Positions 32,965 to 42,930 of a DNA stretch of 64,000 nt are shown here, in pieces. The first letter of the stretch is position 1. Each line of letters begins with the position of its first letter. The position numbers and the translations under genes are program-made. Below the pieces are notes generated by a model. The model saw nothing but the letters and a program-made list of their open reading frames with translations, did no database searches and was not told the DNA's origin. The DNA comes from Chelonoidis abingdonii (Eukaryota > Chordata > Testudines > Testudinidae), in assembly GCF_003597395.2 (NCBI RefSeq), contig NC_133770.1, positions 298,341,827-298,405,826 of the forward strand. The letters run 5' to 3'.

Positions 32965-33045
32965 TGTATCCTGTCCAGAGAGGAGGAGGAGGAGGAAGAG
33001 AGACAAGGAGGCGTGGGGAGGAGGGGGGGGAGAAGAGGTTGATAT
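32965..33045. repeat. Purine tract
   Basis: GA-only runs such as GAGGAGGAGGAGGAAGAGAGA, broken by a few pyrimidines, then GGGGAGGAGGGGGGGG. Mirror-symmetric purine tracts of this kind can form triplex DNA. Simple-sequence origin. Confidence 0.7.
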
Positions 33046-33099
33046 GTCCATTCCAGATACAGTATCCTAAAACAGGGATTATACTCTACCATAAATACT

Positions 33100-33480
33100 A
33101 ATCCATTAGTTGCTCTTTCACACACTGCTGGCTCTAGCGCTGCCTCCATTTGCCTGCATGATAATCTATTTGAATATAAATGCGGCTTCATGTTAAACTG
33201 CTTCCCTTGGAGTTTCAGATGAAGCGCAGCCACGCTGGGCCTGCGCTTTGGGGATAGGGTACCGTATCTGGGGCGGAATCGAAAGGCAATTATTGAAATC
33301 CTCTTCGTTCTGAGAGCTTCCTCGCATCCTGCCGAAAAAAAGCAAAAGGCAGCCAGGCTCCAGATGGCTCCTCCTTTAATGGGAGGTTTAAAGGAACCAC
33401 TGTCATTTTTAATTCCTCTAAAGGCCGCCATCGATTTTCTTTGTTTCCAGTGACGGGAAGGGGAATATGCCCATGTAATG
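33100..33480. other. Conserved-looking single-copy block
   Basis: Unique sequence with GATAATCTATTTGAATATAAATG, CTTTAATGGGAGGTTTAAAGG, TTTTTAATTCC and GCCGCCATCGATTTTC. It lies just upstream of the hAT at 33,781. No coding frame is credible on either strand. Candidate conserved non-coding element. Confidence 0.35.
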
Positions 33481-33780
33481 CAAATACCAGGTCTTTGCGG
33501 GAAGAGGTGACAGGAGACAGGGCATTTTCCCTGAAAAGACAGGAACTCCCTGAGTGACCAGGTTCCTACCAGTTTTATCACAAGGTAGCTGCATCCTCTG
33601 GACTAATGGCCATGATACACTGTGGCCAGTGGTGTCTGCAAAGGGAATCCACCTGCGAAAACATGTCAAAGCCGAAGGGAATCCATGGTTAGTAGCTGTC
33701 TTTGCATGCAGGATATTCTGGGCCTGCCTTGAGCCTTATCCCAAATCGGCTGGTGTGAATCTCTCCATAGCTCCACTGAA

Positions 33781-34010
33781 CAGGGCCGGCTCCAGCTTTT
33801 TTGCTGCCCCAAGCGGCGAAGAGAAAAAAAAAGCCGCGGTAGGCAGCACTTTGGCAGCTGCTCTACCGCGCCGATTCATTCTCTGGCGGCAATTCCGAGA
33901 GGGACTGAGGGACCCACCGCCGAATTGCCATAAAAGACCTGGACGTGCAGCCCCTTTCGATTGGCCGCCCAAACCACCTGCTTCCTGGCTGGTGCCTGGA
34001 CTCAGCCCTG
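33781..34010. mobile_element. Non-autonomous hAT element (CAGGGCCGGC ends)
   Basis: 230 bp beginning CAGGGCCGGCTCCAGC and ending CAGCCCTG. The interior has GCTGCCCCAAGCGGCG and GCGGCAATTCCG, typical of a turtle hAT family. Perfect 8-bp duplication CCACTGAA at 33,773-33,780 and 34,011-34,018. Confidence 0.9.
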
Positions 34011-34018
34011 CCACTGAA

Positions 34019-34946
34019 GGCAACTGAGTGACACAGATTTACACTTGTGGATCTTGCCCATCGTGTGCAAATGTACAGCAAGTCAATCCAGGATTGCACA
34101 AAGCGGGCAAGCAATGTTCCTACTGGATCCATGTCCAGGGGTCACCACTAGGCAGCTTCACCGGCCACAAGTTGATATCTGAGAGACCCCGAAGTATTCC
34201 CTAAATGTAGAATAGGAAGTAACTCAGGTGTCACAGATAGCATGGATGGCTGGGGAGTATTGGCAAATGCTGATAATGGCCTAATGGCCATCACCCTGTG
34301 TTTGCGTGTGTGTCTGTGTGTATGGATGCACACACATGGGCTGGTTCAGGAAAGTAGCAAATTCAGCAGATCCCCAGTTTATCCAGCATTTGTCAACTGT
34401 GAATGGCATCAGATCCCATATTTCCCAGTTCAGTCAGCCTGACCCTTTACACAAAGGATGGTGACCAAAGCCAGAGATGAAGACAAGGAGAGAGGAGATA
34501 TGAGATCCCCCGATTCAGCTATGGGATATTAAAACCAAGGCCCTTGCCACTTGAACTGGCCACATTTCAATGGGAGTAATTAATTGTCAGCAGCACACGT
34601 TACCCCTGGGGTTCCAGTGGGATGCTATTTTCTTCTTTGTTTCTCGTCTGAAAGGGTTGTGTGGGGTTCAGCTACCACCACCATGCTCCACCCCAGAGAT
34701 GGGTGCCTTTTAGGGGCAGATGAAGCCATTCTTCCATATAGTTTGCTAAGCACTTTGGCAGGGGATACCAGGCACTTCAGCATTGAAGTCTGTACCTTTC
34801 TCGGGGCTGGAGAGTGTGGCTTCCCATATGTGTGCAACACAATAGGTCTGCAATGCATTGGATGCTCTGGATGCTACTGCAACAGAAGTAATAAAGAAGG
34901 AAAAGGATAATTGTGTTAATTAACGAGCTGCAGGAGACAGGGCTAC
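34019..34946. other. Single-copy sequence, no gene recognised
   Basis: A short GT-rich patch occurs at 34,300-34,335. No exon or known repeat recognised elsewhere. Confidence 0.4.
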
Positions 34947-35130
34947 AGAGGGGTAGTGCTGTCTAGTGGGCTAAGCACAAGAGCCAGGAACTTCTGGGTT
35001 CTCATGCTGGCTCTGACACTGGTGGCCTTGCTCAGAGCTCCTGAAAGATGTGGGTGCTCGACCTCTGCAAATCAGACTTTTAACGTCTCTGCCCCCCAGC
35101 CCCACGTTGCTTGCCTCATAGAGGGGCTGG
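34947..35130 (+). repeat. MIR-like SINE fragment
   Basis: GTGCTGTCTAGTGGGCTAAG, GAGCCAGGAACTTCTGGG and TCTCATGCTGGCTCTGACAC correspond to the tRNA-derived head and the start of the body of the local SINE family. The CCTCAGTTTCCCC core is replaced by a diverged segment. Confidence 0.6.
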
Positions 35131-35231
35131 GGCATAGGGACCCACTAGATCATCTCTGCAAAGAACTTGAAAGATTGAAAAGCCATTGGGGGCAAGAGCC
35201 AATGGGAGATGCTGTTAATGGGAGATGCCCC

Positions 35232-35800
35232 TGTGAAGTGTGGCGTGGCCTCCTCTGCTGAGCCCTCCCCCCGGGGTCTCTTTCTAAGCCCAGGGGTGTT
35301 CACAGTTAGCACGGCAGGCAGGAAGGGGAGGGCACCTCCTATGGCATTTCCATGGGCCCAGTATTCACCAGGGAATTGGTGGGGAGAAAGGAGGGAAGGT
35401 GGAGAGAAAGGTTAATTTCTCTCTATGTTAGGATTACTTTCTTTCTCAGGGAGAGTCTGAGAGGGGGAGAGAGAAGGAGGGAGGAAGGTGAATTTTCCTC
35501 TCTGTTTTGTGATTCAAGGAGTTTGAATCACAGTGATCTTCCAGGGTAACCCAGGGAGGGGAAGCCTGGGAGAGGCAACGTTGGGGGAAAGGGTTTACTT
35601 TCCTTGTGTTAAGATCCAGAGGATCTGGGTCTTGGGGTTCCCCGGGCAAGGTTTTGGGGGGACCAGAGTGTACCAGGCACTGGAATTCCTGGTTGGTGGC
35701 AGCGCTACAAGTACTAAGCTGGTAATCAAGCTTAGAGGAATTCATGCTGGTACCCATCTTTTGGACGCTAAGGTTCAGAGTGGGGAATTATACCATGACA
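35232..35800. mobile_element. LTR with 5-bp target duplication
   Basis: 569 bp starting TGTGAAGTGTGG and ending ACCATGACA, i.e. the TG...CA rule. A perfect 5-bp duplication GCCCC flanks it at 35,227-35,231 and 35,801-35,805. Internal segments such as CAGTGATCTTCCAGGGTAAC and TCTGGGTCTTGGGG match an LTR type I know from turtles. No AATAAA was seen, so orientation is undecided. Solo LTR, no internal genes. Confidence 0.75.
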
Positions 35801-35805
35801 GCCCC

Positions 35806-36479
35806 TTACAGGCAGGGACTGTGTTTTATAGACCCTTCGTGGTCCTTTTCCATCATAAGCCTGAATGAGGCTCTGATGGCAACACCAGCTGGACAGGCAG
35901 AGAGTGAGCCGGTCCAAACTGAACCTGAATCTTCTCCCCACACTTTGAAACAAACATTTGGGGTCACTCCAAAGGTTAGATTTGCTTTATCTTCTTGCTG
36001 TGAGCTGTGAACGTTTCCCCCAAGAGAAGTGAAAGGGCAGATCTCATGGGAGGAGCTCCTGCTTGTTAGATTTCCAGCCCCAGAGTGCAGAGCCAAGAGG
36101 TCCGGATGGCTGGGACAAAGGCTGGAGAAGTATTCAAGACTTTGGAGTTACTTATCCAAGTGGAAACCGAATTCTGAACCTTTTCAGATTCACCCACCTC
36201 TAGCGGAGAGGATCAATGTATGTACGCACATGCATGCAGAGTCTGTCTGTTCTAGCATGTATTCCCGTTATAGAGGTAGAGAGAAGCTGCAGAATGTGGA
36301 TCTGGATTCATAAACTAGAATCTGGCATTCAGAAGGACTTGGGTCCAGGATTTTCAATCAGGCCCAGATCCAATTAAAATGTTGCTCGTCTGGTGGCTAG
36401 ACTCCACTACTGCAGTGAGGACTAGAGTGGGTTTGATGATACATGGCCAAACCTGTAGCCTCAGTGTCGGCTCTCAGAA
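35806..36479. other. Single-copy sequence, no gene recognised
   Basis: No exon or recognised repeat. Frames are short and without similarity. Confidence 0.4.
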
Positions 36480-36840
36480 TAAATCCAGAATAACTGTACA
36501 GAGGGCACTGAGGTTACTTCCGCGGAACCGAGAGCAGAATATGCTGCTCCCTTCTCCTTCATTCAGCAAGTTTGGGAGCAATTGAAAACACCAGCTGGCT
36601 ACACAATTGCCGAGAGTCTGGCAAGTAAAATCGGTGCTGCGTGGTGATAATCTTTGCTGCCTTCATTTTACATAGCATCTTTCCTACCGCATCCCATAAT
36701 GCTTGAGGGAGGTAACTAACAGCGGGGGCATGGGAGGGAATTCCTGGAGCGGTGCAAATCATTGTGCCACTAAATAATATGCCGTGTGAAACCCAATAGC
36801 ACACAGCTTCCCCCTAAGATACACATCAGTGGCTTCTTCA
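36480..36840. other. Conserved-looking single-copy block
   Basis: Contains ACTTCCGCGGAACCG, CACAATTGCCGAG, GTGCAAATCATTGTGCC and CTAAATAATATGCC. Non-repetitive and non-coding as far as I can see. Candidate conserved element directly upstream of the foldback retroelement. Confidence 0.3.
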
Positions 36841-36871
36841 TACCTGTAGTGAGACAGATTGGCCACCCACA

Positions 36872-36926
36872 GGCTCCGCTTACCAGGGTTCAATGGGCCC
36901 CTCATTGAACCCTGGTAAGCGGAGCC
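36872..36926. repeat. Perfect 24-bp inverted repeat, 7-base loop
   Basis: Left arm 36,872-36,895 (GGCTCCGCTTACC...TTCAATG) and right arm 36,903-36,926 are exact reverse complements around GGCCCCT. A single strand would form a very stable hairpin. It sits at the head of the retroelement segment, right after the first direct repeat. Confidence 0.95.
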
Positions 36927-36974
36927 ATGCCACGCTCAACCCTCCCACTGGAAGTGAGTGGGCGGGACGGGAAG

Positions 36975-36982
36975 TATAAAAG
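36975..36982 (+). promoter_or_regulatory. TATA box of the retroelement
   Basis: TATAAAAG in the context GGGAAGTATAAAAGGCGG, about 50 bases after the hairpin and within a GC-rich stretch. This is a canonical polymerase II core promoter sequence and suggests that the segment is, or came from, a promoter-bearing terminal repeat. Confidence 0.6.
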
Positions 36983-37595
36983 GCGGGCCGGAGATCTCAG
37001 TTGGGAGGCAGCCACCGGAGGAGCCAGACGCCTCCAGAGACCACTGCTGACCCCGAGGGAGACGAGGACTGGCCAGGGCCATTTACAGACTCGAGCACAG
37101 AGGAGCTGCAAGCGCTGACAAAGGCCTTCTTCCTTGACCACCAGGACAACACTCCCTAGATCCAGATACACCCTGAGGAAGTGTTGGGAAGTGGCCTGGG
37201 GGAGCTGACCCCTATCTGGCTGCAGCACTGCCAGCGAGCAAGTCAGCGTGTTGTGGTCAGGACCCCGCTGACCCGGTACCAGACTGCTCTGCCACTGCTA
37301 GGGCCCTGGGCCGGGACGCAGTGGAGTGGGTGGGTCTGCATCCCCCTCACTTAGGCAAGAAGCCTGCGCTTGTCGGGCCTCCACCAGATCTAGGAGGCCC
37401 GACTGTTTGCTGCTCAGCCTGAGGGCAGGCCTGAGCCCTCAGACTCTCTACTGCCCTGCTCTGACCAGGGGCTGGGGCTTCATAACTGTGTTTGTCGTTC
37501 GGCCCTGATCGCAGAGCCACACTCCCATCGCCCTGCTGATTCCCCACGTCAGGCGACCCCCGGAGACGTAGTGAGGCAGATTGGCCACCCACAGA

Positions 37596-37850
37596 CCCAG
37601 AGGGGGAGAGGACACTCCCCCCAACCGACTACAATACCATACAGATGAGCAAGTAACTTCTGAAGCCGCTGGGCTTTATGATGTGTGACCAGGAGGGTAC
37701 GTCTTGTCACACTTCTTAGGACAGTGGCTGTCCATTCAGGCCGTATTTATCTGGGAATTGAAGTGACTGTCAACTAACATTTCAGCAAGCTCTCCCTTCA
37801 CCAGTCAAGCATCCCAGCTTCTTTATACCTGTTCCAAACCCACTGAATGC
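37596..37850. other. Single-copy sequence
   Basis: Short stretch between repeats. Nothing recognised. Confidence 0.35.
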
Positions 37851-37851
37851 A

Positions 37852-37946
37852 GGGCCAGATCTCCAGCTGGTGTAAATGGACATAGCTCCATTGATCCAAA
37901 ATCAATTGAAATCAATACTTGTTTACATCAGCCAAGGATCAGGCCC
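37852..37946. mobile_element. Palindromic MITE (GGGCCAGATCTCCAGCTGG family)
   Basis: The left end GGGCCAGATCTCCAGCTGG continues TGTAAA. The right end, read in reverse, is GGGCCTGATCCTTGGCTG then ATGTAAA. These long inverted ends fill nearly the whole 95-bp element. Related copy at 58,721-58,808. Confidence 0.65.
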
Positions 37947-38211
37947 ATGGTCCCTATCCAAGCATTAACTGGGACTCCTTCAGTTAACTCGTTCAGCGAT
38001 AATCAGTTGCCTGAACAGCAAAGTTCTGGTCCTGGATCCAAAGTTCAGGGCTGTTCTGTTCAGAGGCTGCAGTTCAGGTCCCTCATGAGATTACGTTAAA
38101 AATAAAATAATCCACAATGTGCTTTCTAGGCGCGGATACACGTAATAGCCAGTCATTTTTTCTGAGTGACTGCCAACTACGAAATAGCATTGGCTTAAGT
38201 GATCATTAAAG

Positions 38212-38621
38212 CAGTGGTTCTCAACCAGGGGGACATGTAGCCCCGGGGGTCCGCACAGGTCTTCCAAGGGGTCCATCAACTCAGCTAGAGATTTACCCAG
38301 ATTTACAACAGGCTACATGAGAAGCACTAGCGAAGTCAGTACAAACTAAAATTTCATACAGACAATGACTTGTTTATACTGCTGTATGTACTATACACTG
38401 AAATGTAAGTACAATATTTATATTCCAATTGATTTATTTTATAATGATATGGTAAAAAAGGAGAAAGTCAGCAATTTTTCACTACTACTTTGGCTGTGAC
38501 ACTTTTGTGTTTTTATGTCTGGTTTTGTAAGCAAGTCGTTTTTAAGTGAGGTGAAACTTGGGGGTACACAAGACAAATCAGACTCCTGAAAGGGGTAGTT
38601 GGGAAAGGTTGAGAATCACTG
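38212..38621. mobile_element. 410-bp hAT element (CAGTGGTTCTCAACC ends)
   Basis: Left end CAGTGGTTCTCAACC; right end GGTTGAGAATCACTG, inverted with one mismatch. Flanking octamers CATTAAAG and CATTGAAA match at six of eight. The interior is AT-rich (38,330-38,560) and shows no transposase frame. Charlie-like non-autonomous element. Confidence 0.85.
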
Positions 38622-39152
38622 CATTGAAAGGACCTTCAAGTTAGGTTAGTGGCTATTCTCCAGCCCGGGTTGGAATCGGTAGAAACCAGCAGTTACTGGG
38701 CTGGAATTTCCACTGCCCTACCTCTTGTGTTTTGATCTACAGCTATGTGAAGTGGGTGTATGGTGTCACCATGTCAGAACAATAGACTGTAGATGACTGC
38801 CCAGGGCTCCAGGCAATGGAGAACCTGGGCCACTGTCTGTTTGAAGACACCGGTCAGTTCCTGGAGGCAGATGGGTGATCACACTGTTCTCACCATGCTT
38901 GGTTGCCATCTCAGCAGAGAGGCTGATACCTGACCAGGCTATGGAGATGGAGGGCTAAATTCGCCACTGCTCTAAGTAGCCACAAGTATGGCCTCATTCC
39001 TCTTTATGTCTGGGGGCAATTAGAGCCGGCGGCCTCAGTAGGACACTGCTGGGGGATCTTTCGTTGCCAGAGTCTGTGCTGATACAGTTCTGTGGATAAA
39101 TATCGGAGGTCATGCTCCACAGCTGGTGTTTTGCATGTACACAGAGCCTTAA
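38622..39152. other. Single-copy sequence, no gene recognised
   Basis: Nothing identified on either strand. Confidence 0.4.
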
Positions 39153-39440
39153 AGGTTAGAGACTGAGAAGACCCATTAGCCCATCCAGGCCGTGGTATGG
39201 GCACCAGAGCAGGGTTGTTGCCCATGCAACATTTTCAAGTGCTTTGTCCAGTCTAGTTTTAAAAGTCCCACATATGGGTTGGAGGCTCCCATCCCTGCCC
39301 TTGGAAAAATGATTGTAGGGCATGTGCAGCTCACAATCAACAAGGATCTCTGCATAGTCAGCTTACATTTCCCCTCTCTCAGTTTCATCCTGTTCTTCCT
39401 ACCTATAGTGTATCCCACTAAATAATTCCTTCTCTGCTTG
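39153..39440 (-). mobile_element. Ancient CR1 3' fragment, antisense
   Basis: GACCCATTAGCCCATCCAGG, GCTTTGTCCAGTCTAGTTTT and CCTCTCTCAGTTTCATCCTG follow the antisense layout of a CR1 3' UTR and ORF2 end, heavily diverged. No frame remains. Boundaries approximate. Confidence 0.5.
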
Positions 39441-39689
39441 ATGTGATGCCCACGAGATATGTGTCGTCCATTCTCTTGTCCTCACTAGGGCCTGATCCAA
39501 AGCCAACAGTCTTTCCATTGTTTGCAATAGGCTTAGTCATTGTTTAACCAGGGTACAGAGACCAATACAGTTAAATATGCCTTCTAAACCAATCCTTTGT
39601 CTATCCATCCATCCTGCAACATATTATCTGAGCACCTCTGTACCTGGATAATATTTGTTGCCTATTTTTAAGTTGCTACCTTGCTTATC

Positions 39690-40080
39690 AGTAATCGTCT
39701 GAATATAATTTCATGATACATAAAGTAATAAAACATTTTCCCTCCTTTATTTGCCATTTGATTGCTAGTTATTACATCACCCCGCGGTTTTTAGGTGCCA
39801 TAAAATCATCCCTGGCTCTTGCAGACTGCAAGTTTATGATTAATCAATTACTTAGAGTGGTTATCTATTAAAAATCAAACGGGGATCTTTGGTACATTTT
39901 CAGCAAGGCACTGCAAACAGCCATAGATCATTAAGCTAATCATTCTCTACAGCTGTTGCTTATTACCAATAATCGCATTAATAGGATGGCAGGAGTCATC
40001 AAGTAAACAGAGTGCATTAAAACAGCGGGTGACATAACAGCCAAAATTTCATGATTAGTGACAGATGGTGCTACAAAAGA
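39690..40080. other. AT-rich conserved-looking block
   Basis: About 390 bases of unique sequence dense in TAAT/ATTA words: TGATTAATCAATTAC, GATCATTAAGCTAATC, AATCGCATTAATAGG and TTTCATGATTAGTGAC. It also contains CACCCCGCGG. It is the longest homeodomain-site-rich stretch in the window and is not coding. Strong visual candidate for a conserved developmental enhancer; conservation untested. Confidence 0.4.
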
Positions 40081-40748
40081 TGACTCTCCATGGACTGTTT
40101 GCACCACCTTTACTCAATGAGTAGTCCCTTAGTCTGCAACGAGGGCCATTGAGATTGCCACTCAGCCTCAGGAAGTAACTCTCTTGGAGTTATGCTGTTC
40201 AGATCAGACATGGCAGTGCTTGGGAGATGTCATAGGGCCAGGTTGCAATTCAGACTCACTGCATGTGAAGCCCCATTAAGCTCTTACATGGGCTACTTGT
40301 GCCCAGTGGCATCAGTGCTGTGGTGTTGCATTGGTAAGGCCGCTAAGTGCTGCTGTTCCTGGAGCTCCGGTGTTAGCAGCACTAGCAGAGAATGCAGTTT
40401 ATTTAGGTTCCTGGCGCCCACTGAAATCAGTGGGAGTTAGACACTTAAATAGCTTTGAGGACCTGGGCATACATTGCTTAAGGTTCTAGCTCCACATCTG
40501 TGGAGGGGAGTGGTCATTCTGTGCAGACATGTTTCCAAAACACAGTGTCTCTCCCTCCCTATTCAGCAAAATCTTCTTCATACACCAGAGTCAAAATCAT
40601 CCCCTTTTAGTGCTCCATAACCACCACAGACAGCCCAGCCTGCCCCTAAGCTGGTGAGTTGGCAAGGGTCATGGGGTAAAGAAAAGCCTCTACTTTGCCA
40701 CTTCAAATCCAGACTTGCTTAGCAAGATCAGGTCCAGAGTAATTGAAA
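40081..40748. other. Single-copy sequence, no gene recognised
   Basis: No exon or named repeat was recognised. Confidence 0.4.
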
Positions 40749-41080
40749 GATAGACTCAAAGAAATGTCGGGCTGGAATGGACCTCAAGAGGCCATCAAAT
40801 CCATCCTCTGGCTCCGAGGCAGGACTGTTTGTCCAACCTGTTCTTAAAACCCTCCAATGGTGGGGATTCCACAACCTCCTTTGGAAGCCTGCTGCAGAGT
40901 GTAACTAGTTAAGCTGACTGGTCTGTGATTCCTCAGGTCCTCTTTTTGCGGATAGATACTGTATGTGCACTTCCCCACTCCTCTGGGACCTCCCCCGTCC
41001 TCCACGAGTTCTCAAAGATAAATGACTGGTTCCAAGATTGCGTCAGCTCATTCCTTCAGTACCTTAGCCAGCCCATTAAG
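40749..41080 (-). mobile_element. CR1 3' region with deletion, antisense
   Basis: ATAGACTCAAAGAAATGTCG, GGAATGGACCTCAAGAGGCC and GGGGATTCCACAACCTCC are the 3' end. At about 40,905 the sequence jumps to AGTTAAGCTGACTGGTCTGT, part of the reverse-transcriptase region. This indicates an internal deletion in an old copy. Confidence 0.7.
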
Positions 41081-41339
41081 TATCCTTAAGTTGCCATCCA
41101 AGGGCTGCTGGGTGAGTTGTGTGAATTGAGTTTGCTAGGCCTCAGTCCAGGTCCTAGTGAACACAAGTGGCACTAAACAGCAAATTTGGTCTCCCAAAGA
41201 GAGAACGAAGGATCAAACAGGCCCTGGAGCCTGAACATCCTTCTGACTAGTAAAGGAGATCAGCACAGCAGCGTGCATGTTGGTCACTCACACCACCCTG
41301 CAAATGCTATCCTGCCCCATGGATATGGAGAAAGCATCC

Positions 41340-41670
41340 ATCACCCAGCATGTCGCTCTGGCCCCACTGCAAAGCCTGTTTAAAAACACTCTGCAATGAA
41401 ATACCTGCCGGCTCCCCCTCGGACGTCTCAGCCAGGACTGCAATGCAGCTCTCTCCCTGCCGGCGCATGACACACCTCTCTGCCTCGCCCTGTGCCCAGA
41501 GCACACGGCCGGTCTCACTGGGTTGCATTTGTCTGGTGCCGCCTCGGTGTGACGAAGGGAAAAGTTTTAATATTCGTCGCCATGAATTTTTAATGCCCAG
41601 CTCCTGCTCCGGTGTCATTATTTGCCTGCACTTCAGCAGTTTGGGAGCACGTTTGTTTAGCTAATGTTCC
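41340..41670. other. Conserved-looking single-copy block
   Basis: Unique sequence with CpG-containing part (41,400-41,520) and AT-rich part (AGTTTTAATATTCGTCGCC, GAATTTTTAATGCCC). Open frames exist on both strands, but none shows domain similarity or exon-like borders. Confidence 0.3.
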
Positions 41671-42164
41671 GTTGGAGGAAGGATGCGGGGCTTGGGCAGC
41701 CCCTCCCTTTCTCCCCACAGTGACCATTAACTGAGATACCCATGCTGTGCCAGGGGTCGACAGATGCTGGCAATGCAGCTTCCCCCGCCAGCTGGGCTGG
41801 GCTAATGGCAAAGCCTGTTATCGAGGTCAGCCTGGCCGCTCTCAGGAACTTGATTGTTTATATATATGTTGGACTCCTTCCCTCCCCCCCACCGTGGCTC
41901 CCGATTCCACTGCCCCATCGATGGCGGCGAGGAGAGAGGAGAAAAGCAGGGAGCCCCAGGAGTGTTTAAGGAGGGGACCGGCTGCGAAGCTGGCTGTGGA
42001 AGGCTGAACTCTCGGGATGGCACTGGGAGGAAAAGGAAGATTTTTAATTACAGGCCTAAGGGCAAATGCAGCATGGACTGGCGCTTTATGCAGCCCCATT
42101 GCCCTAGATACCCTGGTGAGGTATGATAGGGTGGGTAGATGGGTTGGATTAGATAGATACGTGC

Positions 42165-42790
42165 ATGGCTGTGTACTGTGGGGTGACATAGACAGGTAGA
42201 TGGCTGTGTACGGCATGGTGACATGGACAGACAGAGGCTGTGTACTGTATGGTGACACGGACAGACGGAGGCTGTGTACTGTATGGTGACACGGACAGAA
42301 GACAGAACGTGTACCATATGGTGACACTGACAGAAAACAGGCTGTGTACCATATGGTGTCATGGACAGACAGAGGCTGTGTACCATATGGTGACACGGAC
42401 AGAAGACAGGCCGTGTACCATATGGTGACACTGACAGAAGACAGGCTGTGTACTGTATGGTGTCATGGACAGACAGAGGCTGTGTACTGTATGGTGACAT
42501 GGACAGCCAGAGGCTGTGTACCATATGGTGACATTGACAAAAGACAGGCTGTGTACCATATGGTGTCATGGACAGACAGAGGCTGTGTACTGTATAGTGA
42601 CACGGACAGGCAGAGGTTGTGTACTGTATGGCCACACAGACAGACGGAGCCTGTGTACCATATGGTGACATGGACAGACAGAGGCTGTGTACCATATGGT
42701 GACACGGACAGACAGAGGCTGTGTACTGTACGGTGACACAGAGAGGCAGAGGCTGTGTACTGTATGGTGACACAGACAGGCAGGTAGGTA
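42165..42790. repeat. 34-bp minisatellite with higher-order structure, 18 copies
   Basis: Unit GCTGTGTACcaTATGGTGACAC followed by GGACAGACAGAG, period 34-35. From the third unit on, two variants (TACTGTATGG = T, TACCATATGG = C) run TT CC CC TT CC TT CC TT. A marker TGGTGTCATGG falls in units 6, 9 and 12. Pseudo-ORFs of up to about 240 codons are by-products. Confidence 0.95.
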
Positions 42791-42799
42791 GTTGGATAG

Positions 42800-42930
42800 C
42801 ATATTCTTTATTATTGGTATTTCAGTAATACCCAGTGGTCCAACCAGTATAAAGGCCCCATTGTGCCAGGTGCTGTACAAACAGTCCCTGCCCGAAGAGC
42901 TAAGCAGCTAACAAATATTAGACAGCTACA
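42800..42930 (+). repeat. Interspersed repeat fragment (GGCCCCATTGTGC type)
   Basis: TTATTGGTATTTCAGTAATA, GGCCCCATTGTGCCAGGTGC and CAGTCCCTGCCCGAAGAGC share order and words with the better copy at 50,440-50,715. Class not determined; an old SINE or LINE 3' end. Confidence 0.55.

Larger units (their letters stand above)
36847..37595 (+). mobile_element. Unclassified retroelement segment with terminal direct repeats
   Basis: Bounded by direct repeats GTAGTGAGACAGATTGGCC and GTAGTGAGGCAGATTGGCC, each followed by ACCCACAG (about 36,846-36,871 and 37,567-37,594). Inside are a perfect hairpin (36,872-36,926), a TATA box (36,975-36,982) and GC-rich non-coding or gag-like sequence. I associate the GTGAGGCAGATTGGCC start with a turtle LTR or Penelope/DIRS-like family but cannot name it. 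No long frame survives. Confidence 0.55.

Noticed and set aside
32889..33581. Minus-strand 230-codon frame
   Set aside because: Runs across a purine tract and a unique non-coding block; no conserved domain, low-complexity serine run, no exon-like boundaries.
36872..36926. microRNA precursor
   Set aside because: A perfect 24-bp stem with a 7-base loop is too regular for a typical miRNA hairpin and sits inside a retroelement; treated as a foldback.
42048..42773. Minus-strand 241-codon frame rich in CHHMVHSLCLSM
   Set aside because: By-product of the second 34-bp array; no start context, splice signals or similarity.
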